Source: Cryomorphaceae bacterium
GTDB taxonomy: Bacteria; Bacteroidota; Bacteroidia; Flavobacteriales; Schleiferiaceae
Direction: 5' to 3'
Assembly (NCBI GenBank): GCA_022565745.1
Contig: JAIUMB010000039.1
Coordinates: forward strand, 1 to 16,119
Length of the DNA stretch: 16,119 bases
Shown here: positions 7,618-13,959 of the stretch, piece by piece
How the letters are laid out: each line of letters opens with the position of its first letter
Numbering within the stretch: position 1 is the first letter of the stretch
The notes under the pieces: generated by a model
What the model saw: the letters and a program-made list of their open reading frames with translations, nothing else
Told to the model about the DNA's origin: nothing
Database searches by the model: none
Made by a program: the position numbers and the translations under genes

Positions 7618-7790
7618 TCAATACTTAAATAAATTTCCTTCCACAGAAGAAAAAATACTTTCTTTACCATTGGGCACATCAAACTCTACAACGACACCAT
7701 TCGAATCCAATAAAAATATATAGGGTGACTGAGAAGGAACCTTTACACGTTGACTTGACTGGTAAGCCCCCTATTAATCAAAGAATCTAT
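7618..7790 (-). pseudogene. C-terminal remnant of a lost minus-strand gene
   Basis: A start-less open frame from a TAG at 7771-7773 to a TGA at 7618-7620. It reads in part QSPYIFLLDSNGVVVEFDV ... GNLFKY and looks like a genuine protein end (hydrophobic strand, Asp-Ser-Asn-Gly turn, acidic strand). Just upstream, another frame reads GIDSLINRGLTSQVNV before a stop; removing two bases near 7745 would join the two. The remnant then meets repeat copy D at 7802. The overlapping plus-strand ORF that starts inside ATPase 1 is judged a shadow. This and copy D account for most of the gap 7578-8322. No homologue recognised. Confidence 0.45.
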
Positions 7791-7801
7791 GCCAACCTTC
7801 A

Positions 7802-8155
7802 ACACCATGCCCGAGCATTGGCAAATATAAGTGGCTAAAGATCACCGTGGCCACGAAATGACTTTTAACCCGGCAAAGCAAAAAAAATTATTATGCATGC
7901 ATATGATCAAGGATTTGCATGAGATTTTATTTAATTTTTTAGCCGCCTCCCGCCACAACCACCCCGTACCAATTCAGCGTTCATTTGGGTGGGACCGGGC
8001 TTTCCGCAGTACGGGGCACCGAATGCTTTCGGGAATCCCTTGCGGGGTGAACGGTGTGTATTGGTCGTTTGGTTCTCTACCAACATCCCGTACCTAATGG
8101 CACGGGTGGTCGCGTAGAGATTTATTGGCTACCGATATTTAGTCCCTAGCGGGAC
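7802..8155 (+). repeat. Modular intergenic repeat, copy D
   Basis: One of the two most complete copies. 5' module ACACCATGCCCGAGCATTGG; core with CGTGGCCACG and CCCGGCAAAGC; poly-A; palindrome TATGCATGCATA (7892-7903); GC-rich block; CCGAATGCTTTCGGGAATCC; GTATTGGTCGTTTGG; ATCCCGTACC / GGCACGGGTGG; and a terminal GTCCCTAGCGGGAC hairpin ending about 8155. From the palindrome onward it matches copy E almost base for base, apart from the closing CTCTACG, which is missing. The 130 nt after it (8156-8290) show nothing clear. Confidence 0.92.
7822..7829 (-). promoter_or_regulatory. Outward TATATTTG box in copy D 5' module
   Basis: Perfect TAnnTTTG box on the minus strand at the position equivalent to copies B and C. 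It points at the gene remnant 7618-7790 and has no intact target. The flanking inverted pair has decayed (CCGAG / GTGGC). Confidence 0.4.
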
Positions 8156-8295
8156 GGAAGAGGCGAAGTTTCAATATTTCAAAAAAGACATCAACGATTA
8201 TGTGTGTCAAGAGTTAGGGGTCTAAAGGCTTTTGATTTTTAACTCTCAAACCATCAAAGTCAATATCTCAACATCATACATCTGTGAATAAGTTG

Positions 8296-8303
8296 TATCT
8301 TTG
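8296..8303 (+). promoter_or_regulatory. -7 box of the YafQ-module promoter
   Basis: TATCTTTG matches TAnnTTTG and lies 19 nt before the antitoxin ATG at 8323, supporting that start over the TTG/ATG-like starts upstream. No clear -33 element. Confidence 0.5.
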
Positions 8304-8322
8304 TAGCCTAAGGTGTCAAATC

Positions 8323-8538
8323 ATGGAAACAATCGTTTTGAAGATAGATAGTGTTGAAAACGCTAAGCGTATTGCTGATTTATTGACCATGCTAAAAGGA
8401 GTTACCGATATTCAATTTGTCAACAAAGAGGCAGATTTGCCCAATAAAGTCACCAAAAAAGCGATGGATGACGCATCTTCAGGCAAAACCATCAAGGCCG
8501 GTGATGTGGATGAACTCTTGGAATTACTAGAAAAATAA
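8323..8538 (+). CDS. RelB/DinJ-like antitoxin
   Basis: 71 residues starting METIVLKIDSVENAKRIADL. The N-terminal strand plus helix and the acidic C-terminus (AGDVDELLELLEK) fit small antitoxins that partner YafQ toxins, though the sequence is short and divergent; the assignment rests mainly on its neighbour. The longer frame from 8284 would begin upstream of the -7 box and is rejected. The stop shares one base with the toxin start (TAATG, 8536-8540), indicating translational coupling. It should form the inhibitory, promoter-binding complex with the toxin. Confidence 0.8.
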   Translation: METIVLKIDSVENAKRIADLLTMLKGVTDIQFVNKEADLPNKVTKKAMDDASSGKTIKAGDVDELLELLEK

Positions 8539-8813
8539 TGTACCAACTTGAATTCACGAATCAATTCAAGAAAGATTACAAACGTGCAAAAAAGCGTGGG
8601 CTGGATTTGTCAAAATTTACAAAAGCGGCAAACCTTTTAAAAAATTTTGGCGCTTTAGATGCACCAAAGTACAAGACACATCCATTGAAGGGCAATTACA
8701 GCGGATTTTTAGACTCTCATTTGCAACCCGATTGGGTTTTAATTTGGTATAAAAAGGAGGCCAAGAAAAGTATTGTGCTGGTACGTATGGGCAGTCATGC
8801 AGATTTGTTTTAA
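8538..8813 (+). CDS. yafQ: YafQ-family mRNA interferase toxin
   Basis: 91 residues, the usual YafQ length. The residues known to matter in the E. coli protein are all in place: H48 (THPLKG), H61 and D65-W66 (SHLQPDW), H87 (GSHADLF) and F91 at the C-terminus. The basic N-terminal helix (FKKDYKRAKKRGLDL) is typical. YafQ enzymes cleave mRNA on the ribosome. It appears intact, so the pair should be functional. It lies between repeat copies D and F. Confidence 0.93.
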   Translation: MYQLEFTNQFKKDYKRAKKRGLDLSKFTKAANLLKNFGALDAPKYKTHPLKGNYSGFLDSHLQPDWVLIWYKKEAKKSIVLVRMGSHADLF

Positions 8814-8924
8814 GAATATGCTGAAAGTGTTTAAGCCTATAATTGTGCATTTATGTGAGAAAACGCTTAGAGCTTTTAATGGCCAAAAGTTGGCGATACA
8901 CTGCCCCCATTCAGGTTTCGGCCT

Positions 8925-9115
8925 CGTGTCGCACTCCACATCCGTAACGTAGAAGATTCCTGAGATCACTCTGCCCGGCCGTGTTCCGGAGCTTCACCTT
9001 AGGCGGGAGCTACCGCTGCACTGCATCCCGAACGCTTTCAGGAATCCCTGGTGAGTGAACGAATGGTGTGTATTGGGCGTTTGGCTCATTACCAATATCC
9101 CGTACCTAAGAGCAC
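8925..9115 (+). repeat. Partial modular repeat, copy F (3' modules only)
   Basis: It lacks the 5' module, core and TATGCATGCATA palindrome. It begins with GTCGCACTCCACATCCG (similar to the tail of copy C), then GGAGCTACCGCTGCA-like sequence (GAGCTACCGCTGCA also in copy A), CCGAACGCTTTCAGGAATCCC, GTGTATTGGGCGTTTGG, and ATATCCCGTACCTAAGAGCACG. It fills most of the gap 8814-9179; a C8 homopolymer follows near 9151. It shows that the 3' hairpin modules can occur without the 5' half. Confidence 0.75.
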
Positions 9116-9179
9116 GACCAACTTTATCTAAATCTATTGACTTGCTCCTGCCCCCCCCACTTGAAATATCCCGATGCGC

Positions 9180-10310
9180 TTACTTCATGTATTTTCGATA
9201 GATTTTATGATACATTGGATCAATGAAGCCTCCGTATTTCACCGCTTCATTTAACTCCAATTCATTTATTGTTTGTGTCGACACATCGATACGCGTAAAT
9301 ACAGCATTCCTCTTTAACAAATAAATCTCATCGGTTTTGTTATTGACCAACGACATTTCTATGCGGATCTCCATTTCATCTACCACATATACTCCGTCAA
9401 TGATGGTGAAACGAACCCTTACCCATTCAGAATATGGAGGCTCAAACGATAAACCCTTCATAAATATTGAAGCATGCATTTTCATTAGGCTATTAATACG
9501 GTTTTCGCTACTCACCGTCCATAAAACACTTTCTATCAACAGAGTATCATTAAGACTAAACGTTAAAGTTGCTTCTTTATTCTGATAGCGATTTTTAATG
9601 CCTTTTACACGGAAAGTCTGGACGTCATCTTCACTATGCACAAAAATATCAGTTTTACGATTTATGAAATCACTGATGTGCAATAACGGAAAATGGTGTT
9701 TAATTTCATATATAGTACCTACACTACTCCGCAACAAAGCATTTTCCTCTACAAACAAACCAGTCAAGGAGTCTTCCGGAAGAAAAAAAGGTCTTGAAAA
9801 AGGCATATTGAGCCCAAATGCCCCTTTAGATTGTGCATTACAATACAGTTTTTGGAATTCAATAAACGAAACAAGGCTATCGTCTAATAGATATTCATCT
9901 TTATGGCTATATGACCGGTAAACTGAGGAATCCACAAAATATGCGTCGCTACTTCGTTTCAACCAAACTTCTAACAACTTACGCAAATCTACTGATAGAG
10001 TTACAATTTCCGCAGTTTTGAGGAACTGTGCATTCAAAACCATCCAGATGGTATCTCCGTCTTGGAAACTATCAAGGGCTACTTCCTCGTATCCAAATTT
10101 ATAAAACCGAATAATACTGGTAGAATAAGGAATATTAAATTCACCCTGATCATTACTAATTCGCCCCCTGTTCTCAGAGTAGTAAACAATGACTTCACTA
10201 AGTGGCTGGCGGTTATTTTGGTCGTAAACAAAGCCTTTTGTTTGAGACATTCCTTTGGAAGCAAAACAAAATAAAAATATTATAGCAAAAGGCCTCAATA
10301 TGTTATTCAT
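9180..10310 (-). CDS. Secreted protein with carboxypeptidase-regulatory-like N-domain
   Basis: 376 residues. Signal peptide 1-23 (IIFLFCFASKGMSQ). Residues of about 24-95 are a clear carboxypeptidase-D regulatory-like domain: TKGFVYDQNNRQPLSEVIVY, GRISNDQGEFNIP, FYKFGYEEVALD. The remaining 280 residues are mixed alpha/beta with several beta-strands (YVVDEMEIRIEMSL, EWVRVRFTIIDGV), typical of Bacteroidota periplasmic proteins of this build; function unknown. A -7 box TATTTTTG lies 18 nt before the ATG, so it probably has its own promoter although it follows 10387-11253 by 76 nt. Its N-terminal domain is shared with the proteins at 5058 and 10387; the C-terminal part is not. Confidence 0.87.
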   Translation of the reverse strand: MNNILRPFAIIFLFCFASKGMSQTKGFVYDQNNRQPLSEVIVYYSENRGRISNDQGEFNIPYSTSIIRFYKFGYEEVALDSFQDGDTIWMVLNAQFLKTAEIVTLSVDLRKLLEVWLKRSSDAYFVDSSVYRSYSHKDEYLLDDSLVSFIEFQKLYCNAQSKGAFGLNMPFSRPFFLPEDSLTGLFVEENALLRSSVGTIYEIKHHFPLLHISDFINRKTDIFVHSEDDVQTFRVKGIKNRYQNKEATLTFSLNDTLLIESVLWTVSSENRINSLMKMHASIFMKGLSFEPPYSEWVRVRFTIIDGVYVVDEMEIRIEMSLVNNKTDEIYLLKRNAVFTRIDVSTQTINELELNEAVKYGGFIDPMYHKIYRKYMK

Positions 10311-10327
10311 ACAGCATAATTAATTAG

Positions 10328-10335
10328 CAAAAATA
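10328..10335 (-). promoter_or_regulatory. -7 box upstream of the 9180-10310 gene
   Basis: TATTTTTG on the minus strand fits TAnnTTTG and leaves a leader of about 10-15 nt. The upstream stretch is T-rich without a clear TTTG at -33. Confidence 0.4.
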
Positions 10336-10386
10336 ATGTTCTTAAAATGCGTGAAATAAAAACCGTTTAATAATACCAATCCCTTG

Positions 10387-11253
10387 TCACCTCCTAACTT
10401 TTACCCGAATCATAGGACTCATCAACTTATCCCCGGATGGCTCACAGCGCATAGGTTTTGCCTCTTTCCACTCTCCAAAGTTAATAGAAAGTACATTTAT
10501 AAAACGATCCTCCGCATTTGTCCCCAACTTTAATCCATGAAACCCGTCAGTAACGTAATCTAAATCAACCCCTGTTTGCCCTGGAAGCCATTCCAAGGCA
10601 ACTAAAAAGGACTCGGTTATCATTACCGGTTCTTTAAAGTGTATGGTGTGCCAGCAATTACGACAAGTCACTTTTTGCGGCTCACTAAAAATCACTTCAG
10701 AATCAGCATCATCATTGATTCTCTGAATAAGACCTTCGTATAAAACAGCTCTAAAAGGACTTCCTTTTTTACTCCCTCGATTAACAAAAAAAGCAATTTC
10801 ATCTAAATAAATGGTATCCGAATTTTCAAAAAACAAACCCCTACGATAATTATTATCATTTCCGCTTTTCATGACAAAACTGCATGCGCTAGACTTTTTT
10901 GCCTGAATTCCTAAATAGAGTTCGTTTTGATAACGTACATCCACTTCGTGTAAAGTGAAATCTTTTTGTTGCATACATAGCAATTGCCTACTTGATGTAT
11001 CTATTTTTAGAATTGCATCATGATATCCGAAGGCCTTAATACGAATTAAGTTGCCATGTTTTGTGGTGGGAAGCAACACCTCTCCATTTTCACCTCCTTG
11101 ACTTAAAAATATATTAACGTTCGCATCAAAACATGCAAAATAAGGTATGACTTCCTTGCTCTCACAATCAATCACTCTAATCACTTGCGCGAAACTTTGG
11201 ATAGAAGTAAGTACAAAAAAGGTCAATACCTCAAAAAGAATGGGCTTAATCAT
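10387..11253 (-). CDS. Secreted protein with divergent carboxypeptidase-regulatory-like domain
   Basis: 288 residues with a signal peptide ending SIQSFAQ (about 23). The N-terminal domain (about 24-105: VIRVIDCESKEVIPYFACFD, ENGEVLLP, LIRIKAFGYHDAILKID) is a diverged carboxypeptidase-regulatory-like sandwich. The C-terminal half resembles that of the 5058-5951 protein in strand order and in a few residues (GSPFRAVLYE, SEPQKV, ITESFLVALEWLPG). A CRNC pair occurs near residue 196. Its ATG overlaps the stop of the tiny lipoprotein gene by 4 nt (ATGA, 11250-11253), so the two are translated together. Function unknown; probably periplasmic or surface-exposed. Confidence 0.85.
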   Translation of the reverse strand: MIKPILFEVLTFFVLTSIQSFAQVIRVIDCESKEVIPYFACFDANVNIFLSQGGENGEVLLPTTKHGNLIRIKAFGYHDAILKIDTSSRQLLCMQQKDFTLHEVDVRYQNELYLGIQAKKSSACSFVMKSGNDNNYRRGLFFENSDTIYLDEIAFFVNRGSKKGSPFRAVLYEGLIQRINDDADSEVIFSEPQKVTCRNCWHTIHFKEPVMITESFLVALEWLPGQTGVDLDYVTDGFHGLKLGTNAEDRFINVLSINFGEWKEAKPMRCEPSGDKLMSPMIRVKVRR

Positions 11254-11435
11254 AATTCAACAAAACAACCAAACACAAATTCCTCCGAGTAGAAGTCATT
11301 TAAAAAAACATCTACATCACTATTTTGAATCATAAATGATGGGGACTCATTTTTGTCCTCAATAGACATGTCTTCCTTACTACAAGATGCAAACATAATG
11401 CATCCTAACATAGAGCCAAATAGAAACTTTTTCAT
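11250..11435 (-). CDS. Tiny lipoprotein, 61 residues
   Basis: MKKFLFGSMLGCIMFASCSKED has a canonical lipobox (FASC) with the modified Cys at 18, leaving a mature peptide of only 44 residues, acidic, ending in FVFGCFVEL. It is too short for a folded domain of a known family and may be a partner or membrane anchor of the next protein, with which it overlaps by 4 nt. It is also possible that it is a truncated form of a longer lipoprotein. The ATG lies 19 nt from the start of repeat copy E. Signal peptide and coupling make it credible despite its size. Confidence 0.75.
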   Translation of the reverse strand: MKKFLFGSMLGCIMFASCSKEDMSIEDKNESPSFMIQNSDVDVFLNDFYSEEFVFGCFVEL

Positions 11436-11454
11436 TTTAATTTAATTTAAGTTG

Positions 11455-11823
11455 TTAGCGCAACTTCAGCACTTTGCTCGTCAAGCTGCCAGACGATTAA
11501 AAATCACCGTGGCCACGAAATGACTTTTAACCCGGCAAAGCAAAAAAAATATTATGCATGCATAGGATCAAGGCTTTGCATGAGATTTTATTTAATTTTT
11601 TAGCCGCCTCCCGCCAAAACCACCCCGTACCAATTCAGCATTCATTTGGGCGGGACCGGGCTTTCCGCAGTACGGGGCACCGAACGCTTTCGGGAATCCC
11701 TGGCGTATGGACGAATGGCATGTATTGGGCGTTTGGTTCTACCAATATCCCGTACCTAACGGCACGGGTGGCCGCGTAGAGGTATATTGGCTACCGATAT
11801 TTCGTCCCTAACGGGACTCTACG
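11455..11823 (+). repeat. Modular intergenic repeat, copy E (most complete)
   Basis: It opens with the module GCGCAACTTCAGCACTTTG shared with copy A, but its internal modules match C and D. Core palindrome CGTGGCCACG; inverted pair GCAAAGC / GCTTTGC around poly-A and the palindrome TATGCATGCATA (11553-11564); GC-rich block. A run of hairpins follows: CCGAA-CGCT-TTCGG (11680-11693), TATTGG / CCAATA (11723-11747), CCCGT / ACGGG (11749-11768) and GTCCC-TAAC-GGGAC (11804-11817). An outer stem CGTAGA / TCTACG (11775-11780 with 11818-11823) closes the last part. The following 11824-12065 is plain AT-rich sequence with no feature seen. Confidence 0.93.
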
Positions 11824-12065
11824 AAGTACATATAATTGACTACTCGAATACTAAATGGCGTTCTGCAATCACATTGTAGTATTGAAGACGACACAATCAA
11901 CGGCATAATACATTAAAATATCATGATAATTCAAAGTGTGGGTTGTAATTATCAGCAATAAAAAACACAAAAAAAGGCTTTTATCTTATCAACAACAAAT
12001 CTTTCATTGGCACCATTTCAAAAAGTGTAAAGTGAAAGACTCAAATATGTAAAACGGAACTCTCC

Positions 12066-12096
12066 TTGCCAACAAACAAAATAATCACTATATTTG
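12066..12096 (+). promoter_or_regulatory. Promoter of the MazF module
   Basis: TTG (12066-12068), 20-nt spacer, then TATATTTG (12089-12096), a fair match to the Bacteroidota -33/-7 promoter. It leaves a leader of about 20 nt before the antitoxin ATG at 12120 and argues against the longer frame starting at 12066. Confidence 0.6.
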
Positions 12097-12119
12097 TAAA
12101 ATATAAATACAAAACAGCA

Positions 12120-12362
12120 ATGACCACATTCACCAGCTCACTTCCGGATGATGTATTGAAAATGCTTGCCGATAAAGCAAAGTCGCTTTCCGTGCCTAAA
12201 AACAAAATCATTGAGCGTGCCCTGCGAATCTATCTCGATCAACTCAATCGTGCGGAATACGTGCAGTCGTACAAACAAATGACGGGCGATGTTGACCTCT
12301 TAAAAGTCGCTGAGGAAGGAATGGAAGAGTACATCAAGCAACTCGACCATGAAGAGAGGTGA
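12120..12362 (+). CDS. Ribbon-helix-helix antitoxin of a MazF module
   Basis: 80 residues starting MTTFTSSLPDDVLKMLADKA. The strand TTFTSSLP followed by two helices (DDVLKMLADKAKSLSV and PKNKIIERALRIYLDQ) is the CopG/RHH DNA-binding pattern; the C-terminus (DVDLLKVAEEGMEEYIKQLD) is the acidic toxin-binding arm. The start was chosen downstream of the TATATTTG box. It overlaps the toxin gene by 14 nt (12349-12362). It should repress its own promoter together with the toxin. Confidence 0.9.
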   Translation: MTTFTSSLPDDVLKMLADKAKSLSVPKNKIIERALRIYLDQLNRAEYVQSYKQMTGDVDLLKVAEEGMEEYIKQLDHEER

Positions 12363-12681
12363 AATTTGGTATGTGGACTTAAATCCTGTAAGAGGAAGCG
12401 AACAAGCTGGTTTTCGCCCCGTAGTTATCATTAGTGGTGATATGCTCAATACCTACGCCCCGGTAATGATATGCTGTCCGCTAACCACGCAAGTTAAAGG
12501 CTATAAAGGCAATTTAATTTTAAGCCCATCCGCAACGAACGGACTTCAAGACACTTCCGAGGTATTGACATCGCATGTTCGCAGTATTTCTAAAACTAGG
12601 TTTGTAAAAAAAATTGGGTTGATTTCGGAAGCGGAAGTGCTAAAAATTCACAACACGCTCTCAGACTTGCTGAAATACTGA
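12349..12681 (+). CDS. mazF: MazF/PemK-family mRNA interferase toxin
   Basis: 110 residues, normal length for the family. The hallmark N-terminus KRGEIWYVDLNPVRGSEQ, AGFRPVVIIS with R23, and CPLTT (44-47) supply the Arg and Thr positions expected in MazF catalysis. MazF enzymes cleave single-stranded RNA at short motifs. No truncation seen. It follows repeat copy E and converges with the protease gene at 12722, only 40 nt away. Confidence 0.93.
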   Translation: MKRGEIWYVDLNPVRGSEQAGFRPVVIISGDMLNTYAPVMICCPLTTQVKGYKGNLILSPSATNGLQDTSEVLTSHVRSISKTRFVKKIGLISEAEVLKIHNTLSDLLKY

Positions 12682-12721
12682 ATTCAAATTTTTGCTGGCT
12701 TTCAGAAATCATTCATTGAGC

Positions 12722-13912
12722 TTAATAGCGCTCCGCAAACGCAATCCTCTTCATACGCCTATCCGATTCCGAATCAATCAACACACCGCGATCACGCAGA
12801 TATTGCCTCAATTCAGATTCGGACTTTACAAAGTAGAAGTCTGTATTAATTTGAATCATTTTGTCTTGCGGACTAAGTGTATCACACACAAGTACGGGGA
12901 TTCCGTGATTACGTCGAATCATATAGGCCAAAGAACTGATCGTATGTGACCGCACATTTTCTTGTGTGGGGATATCTGCTGCAAACCGCTCATCAAACCC
13001 TAAGCAAAAGGCATCTACTTCGGTGGTATCAATGCTTATTGGCAATCGTTCAACCAATGCATCGCGAAGAGTACCAAGGTTGATGCTGCCCGATTTGGAA
13101 GTGGCCGTAAGCGTGTAGCGAAAGAAACCATCCCCATTGTCAACCATTAAATATTGCCTTCGTTCCGGAGAAATCCCAATCAAAATATGGGTTAACGTAC
13201 TTTCATAATACACCGAGTCATCTTCTAAAACAGTGTTTGAATTGGAGGGAAAAGAAAAAATGGAATTAGCGGTTAAAGAAACCTCGGTATCCATATCTAA
13301 TGTAAAGTGAAGGTCACGTTGTTTGTCGGCAAAAAAAGTAACGAAAACAATAACGGCGTTAAACACAATATGCGACACCACACTGTACCTAAACCCGTAG
13401 CGCAAGCCTATGTAGGCCAACAAACCACCAACCCCGGTGTAATAAACAACTTGAATGGCTGAAAAACTCCAAGGATTACTGGGGTTTAAATGAGCCAAAG
13501 CGAAGGACAAGCTGCTCAGCACAAAAAACAAAACCCCTTTAGCATTGGTCAAATTCAGTGTTTTGGCAAACGCCTGATACAGCAAAAGCCCTACTCCAAT
13601 AGCAATGAGCAAATAAACATGCATCAACCAACCAAAAACAATGATGAGGGCAGCTGTTGTCCAAAAAGCCCAACGCTTACCCGTAACCCAAAGACGAAAG
13701 ACCACTTCCTCATACACTGGAGCAATTAAAATGACCATTAAAAAAACCAAGTATAGCGGCAGCTGACTTACTAGTTTGCCAATGGCGTTGTCGTCTAAAG
13801 CATCAAACCCATGCATAGAATAATATGCTGTGAGCATGCCTATACCTAGCACAAACAGTCCTAAGGAGGAGAAAAGATGTATTTTGGAAGGAATGGGTTT
13901 GATTGCTTGCAT
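12722..13912 (-). CDS. CPBP (CAAX-like) intramembrane protease with long C-terminal domain
   Basis: 396 residues from the ATG at 13910-13912; a TTG three codons earlier overlaps the -7 box. Residue numbers here count from that TTG. Several membrane segments fill the first 195 residues. The three CPBP motifs are present: EEVVFR (71-76), FALAH (140-144) and HIVFN (184-188), giving two Glu, one Arg, two His and one Asn for metal-dependent intramembrane proteolysis. Most CPBP proteins end near here; this one adds about 200 soluble residues of alternating strands and helices (YTLTATSKSG, TLRDALVERLPISID, SLAYMIRRNHGIPVLVCDT, ELRQYLRDRGVLIDSES). The pattern recalls DUF3738/STN-like domains, a weak similarity judged by eye. 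Convergent with mazF; ATPase 2 lies upstream on the same strand. Confidence 0.88.
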   Translation of the reverse strand: MQAIKPIPSKIHLFSSLGLFVLGIGMLTAYYSMHGFDALDDNAIGKLVSQLPLYLVFLMVILIAPVYEEVVFRLWVTGKRWAFWTTAALIIVFGWLMHVYLLIAIGVGLLLYQAFAKTLNLTNAKGVLFFVLSSLSFALAHLNPSNPWSFSAIQVVYYTGVGGLLAYIGLRYGFRYSVVSHIVFNAVIVFVTFFADKQRDLHFTLDMDTEVSLTANSIFSFPSNSNTVLEDDSVYYESTLTHILIGISPERRQYLMVDNGDGFFRYTLTATSKSGSINLGTLRDALVERLPISIDTTEVDAFCLGFDERFAADIPTQENVRSHTISSLAYMIRRNHGIPVLVCDTLSPQDKMIQINTDFYFVKSESELRQYLRDRGVLIDSESDRRMKRIAFAERY

Positions 13913-13918
13913 ACAGGA

Positions 13919-13926
13919 CAAAAATA
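13919..13926 (-). promoter_or_regulatory. -7 box close to the CPBP protease start
   Basis: TATTTTTG on the minus strand lies only 6 nt before the ATG, so the transcript would be leaderless or nearly so. The -33 element is poor, and read-through from ATPase 2 (33 nt upstream) is also possible. Confidence 0.35.
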
Positions 13927-13959
13927 GCGCTTAGCTTTACATGCTATATGTTTATTTAG

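Noticed and set aside
7541..7723. 60-codon plus-strand ORF after ATPase 1
   Set aside because: It starts inside the ATPase gene in another frame and overlaps the better minus-strand remnant; no promoter or domain.
8739..8969. Minus-strand ORFs antisense to yafQ (also 8617-8850)
   Set aside because: yafQ is supported by all its key residues; the antisense frames have no recognisable domain and run into partial repeat F.
1868..11823. Classical integron attC sites
   Set aside because: No consistent GTTRRRY / RYYYAAC pair in the copies (a GTTAAGC in copy A is not repeated in B, C or D), the element is far longer than attC, and no integrase gene is present in the window.
13490..13729. Plus-strand ORFs antisense to the protease and ATPase 2 (also 14512-14799)
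   Set aside because: They are shadows of well-supported genes with conserved catalytic motifs and have no signals of their own.
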